In this document: positions 58,861 to 60,342 of the stretch, piece by piece
How the letters are laid out: each line of letters opens with the position of its first letter
Numbering within the stretch: the stretch's first letter is position 1
Assembly (NCBI GenBank): GCA_015521325.1
Contig: WAOK01000005.1
Coordinates: 1 to 60,342, forward strand
Direction of reading: 5' to 3'
DNA length: 60,342 bases
From: Desulfurococcales archaeon
GTDB lineage: Archaea > Thermoproteota > Thermoprotei_A > Sulfolobales > NBVN01
The notes under the pieces: generated by a model
Told to the model about the DNA's origin: nothing
Databases searched by the model: none
The model's input: the letters and a program-made list of their open reading frames with translations, nothing else
Made by a program: the position numbers and the translations under genes

Positions 58861-59736
58861 ATGTCTGTCCTTCTTTTCTCGGGTATTAGTTTGTCACAGA
58901 AAAACTGGGGTGAGAAGCTGGAGAGACTTTACAGGATCTTCCCCTGGCCCGAGGAGGTGGGAAGTGAGAGGCTGGCTGACAGGTTAAGGGAGGCTAGGAG
59001 GCATTTCGAGATACTCGCCACCCACCCCTGGGTAAGGGAGGCGGTCAGGGGTAGTGAGGCAACTGTTGTGGATGTGTGCGGTGGGGTAGGAGTCGGCGGG
59101 GTGGCGCTTGCCTCGGTACTTCGGGGCCTGGGGATAAGTACCAGGCTCGTCGTGGTCGACCTCCGGAGGACAGCGCTGGAGAGGGCGAAGGAACTCAGCA
59201 GGGAGGTACTCGGCTCTGAGGCAGAGGTCGTTGAGGCGAACGCCGCCGAGGTTCACAGGCATGTCTCAGGCGTTAGTATAGCGCTAATGTTCGGTTACAC
59301 ATCGCCCCACTTCAGCCCCTACGAACTCCTTCGATTAACGATTAGTGTGGCAGCCTCCCTGAAACCCTCTGGAGTGTTTGTGCTCGAGGAGCACGACAGA
59401 TTCGGCGACATACTGATGAGGATAGGGTACAGGTACGTCGTGCCGGAGCACGCGGACGAGGACATGATAACCCTCTCAATACACTCGCGCTACGACCACC
59501 TGAGGGGGGTGACCGAGAGAGTCTTCGTGAGGCTACCGGACTATGAAGCGGCGAAGGTGCCCGTAAGGCTCTGGGACCTGGCTGGGATAGCGGCGACTCT
59601 GTGGGCAGGGTTCAGGGATGTTGACTTCCTCCCTATAAGGACGGCGAGGAGCGGGTTCCTCATAGCTAAGGAGCCGAGGGGGCTTGACCCAGAGGAGTTC
59701 TCTGAGTATCCGAGGATCATTAGGAAGGCCTATTAA
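58861..59736 (+). CDS. SAM-dependent methyltransferase
   Basis: The 291-aa protein has the Rossmann motif VVDVCGGVGVGGVAL (about 69-83), an acidic loop around 103 (VVDLRRTAL) and later LEEHDRFG. The methylated substrate is unknown. The ATG at 58861 overlaps a TATA-like TAAAATATATG, so TTG 58891 (with leaderless spacing) may be the true start. The C terminus overlaps the convergent DUF99 gene by 17 bp. Confidence 0.82.
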   Translation: MSVLLFSGISLSQKNWGEKLERLYRIFPWPEEVGSERLADRLREARRHFEILATHPWVREAVRGSEATVVDVCGGVGVGGVALASVLRGLGISTRLVVVDLRRTALERAKELSREVLGSEAEVVEANAAEVHRHVSGVSIALMFGYTSPHFSPYELLRLTISVAASLKPSGVFVLEEHDRFGDILMRIGYRYVVPEHADEDMITLSIHSRYDHLRGVTERVFVRLPDYEAAKVPVRLWDLAGIAATLWAGFRDVDFLPIRTARSGFLIAKEPRGLDPEEFSEYPRIIRKAY

Positions 59737-60304
59737 GCACCCTTAGCAACGGCCCGGTCTTCGTCACGCCTGAGGCCACTGCGTCAGCGGCGTATATGGG
59801 TAAGGGGATCGGTGAGGTCGTTTGGTAGTACCTGACGACGTCAGCAGCACTAGCTAAGTCCGTGCCCGCGGGGAGGACGTGCTTAACCCCCCACGGGCTG
59901 GGTAGCGGGTGGGATGAGAGGAAAGCCTTCTCGATTACCGAGTACCTCTCCTCGGCGTCGCTGAAGTGTTTCTCTAGCGCCGCCCAGATCCTTTTGAGGT
60001 TTAGGGGGTGCCTGAAGAACACGATCACGGGCACGTCCAGCAACTCATTGACCTCCCATGGATCTATGACGTTGAAGCCGGCGACGATGACCGAGTCGAG
60101 CATCACGTAATCCAATTCCCCGAGCCTTTCGAGGGCCTTGACACAGGCTTCAGTACCGTCCCTTCCGTCGACGGTGACGGGCTCAAGCACAGCCCTCAGT
60201 GGCAGGTGGCCGCGAAAAGAGACCGCAGCGAGGACTGTTCGGGAACCCTTGACCTCTTTGTAGGACGGGGGGAAGTACCCGTCGTCAACGCCGGCGACGA
60301 TCAA
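59720..60304 (-). CDS. DUF99 (UPF0215) family protein
   Basis: The 194-aa protein matches the archaeal DUF99 pattern: GVDDGYFP at the N terminus, then EPVTVDGRDGTEACVKAL, GFNVIDPWEVNELLDVPVIVFFRHP and a C-terminal region. The function is unknown; an endonuclease-V-like fold has been suggested for the family. TTG 60304 overlaps the TGA of the upstream gene on the same strand, in the usual TTGA pattern. Confidence 0.85.
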   Translation of the reverse strand: MIVAGVDDGYFPPSYKEVKGSRTVLAAVSFRGHLPLRAVLEPVTVDGRDGTEACVKALERLGELDYVMLDSVIVAGFNVIDPWEVNELLDVPVIVFFRHPLNLKRIWAALEKHFSDAEERYSVIEKAFLSSHPLPSPWGVKHVLPAGTDLASAADVVRYYQTTSPIPLPIYAADAVASGVTKTGPLLRVLNRPS

Positions 60305-60342
60305 GCCAGTACCTCCCTCAGTCCCTCCTCAACACTCAGTAC
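60301..60342 (-). CDS. C-terminal end of an upstream gene, partial
   Basis: The last 42 bp read on the minus strand give LSVEEGLREVLA and a TGA at 60301-60303 that overlaps the DUF99 start. The rest of the gene is outside the window. The product cannot be named from 13 residues. Confidence 0.5.
   Translation of the reverse strand, partial: VLSVEEGLREVLA

Overview
The window is a gene-dense stretch of a thermophilic archaeal chromosome, most likely a member of the Thermoproteota (Crenarchaeota), possibly Desulfurococcales-like. The evidence is: a 23S rRNA gene with an archaeal bulge-helix-bulge intron; archaeal or eukaryote-type information genes (aIF2-gamma, Rpo7, Spt4, eS24, eS27, eS6, eL15, eS1, KEOPS subunits, RNase P proteins Rpp30 and Pop5, FttA/aCPSF1, proteasome beta); glycerol-1-phosphate dehydrogenase for archaeal lipids; the archaeal pantoate kinase/phosphopantothenate synthetase route to CoA; many GTG and TTG starts with 4-nt stop/start overlaps; and high G+C. 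The genus cannot be fixed from sequence alone.

Layout. 1-1145: 3' part of the 23S rRNA gene, split by a 654-nt intron that encodes a LAGLIDADG endonuclease, followed by an AT-rich orphan membrane-protein gene (1284-1721). 1718-5017 (minus): NIP7-like protein, RNA m5C methyltransferase, SAM hydroxide adenosyltransferase, CYTH protein, acylphosphatase. 5086-17114 (plus): NMN adenylyltransferase, RtcA, FKBP, aIF2-gamma, PIN protein, a broken gene, a 55-aa gene, Rpo7, Spt4, eS24, eS27, Kae1, Bud32, RdgB, uS15, a degenerate RecJ/Cdc45-like protein, Pcc1, eS1 and a GlmU-like enzyme. 17083-20615: YchF-type GTPase (minus), then eL15, a DUF54 protein, Rpp30, and a Pop5 that appears to carry an N-terminal membrane helix. 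20618-31012 (minus): a seven-gene Mrp antiporter module followed by an eight-gene group 4 [NiFe] hydrogenase module, together probably an energy-conserving H2-evolving, ion-pumping system. 31060-33723 (minus): FttA and proteasome beta. 33814-40869: lipid, ribosomal and repair genes, 4-alpha-glucanotransferase, a second RNA m5C methyltransferase, and a strong box C/D sRNA candidate (minus, about 37267-37328) whose guide pairs with the 23S rRNA segment at 41-52 of this same window. 40866-45576: five CoA-biosynthesis genes. 45622-52358: acetyltransferase, PA14 protein, degenerate phosphoesterase, CitG-like protein, PRTase-type regulator, several unknowns, SDR and SIS-like proteins. 52355-57479: MTA phosphorylase, TrkH, MoaD, MoaE, MoaC, MoaA, TrkA. 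57476-58625: a 48-aa protein with eight cysteines, a two-cluster ferredoxin and an ArsR/SmtB-type regulator, with a perfect 11-2-11 palindrome between the last two. 58700-60342: tRNA-Leu(UAG), a methyltransferase, a DUF99 protein and the end of one more gene.

How it fits together. Translation and RNA processing dominate the first third. The middle is energy conservation, with low-potential electrons going to protons through the hydrogenase and coupled to Mrp ion transport. The rest is cofactor synthesis (CoA, molybdopterin, NAD), K+ uptake and a small, apparently metal- or redox-responsive locus. Several divergent gene pairs share one near-symmetric TATA-like core between their starts. The items most worth testing are the C/D sRNA with its target in the same window, the ArsR/ferredoxin/Cys-rich-peptide locus, the membrane-anchored Pop5, and the frameshifted gene before rpoE.
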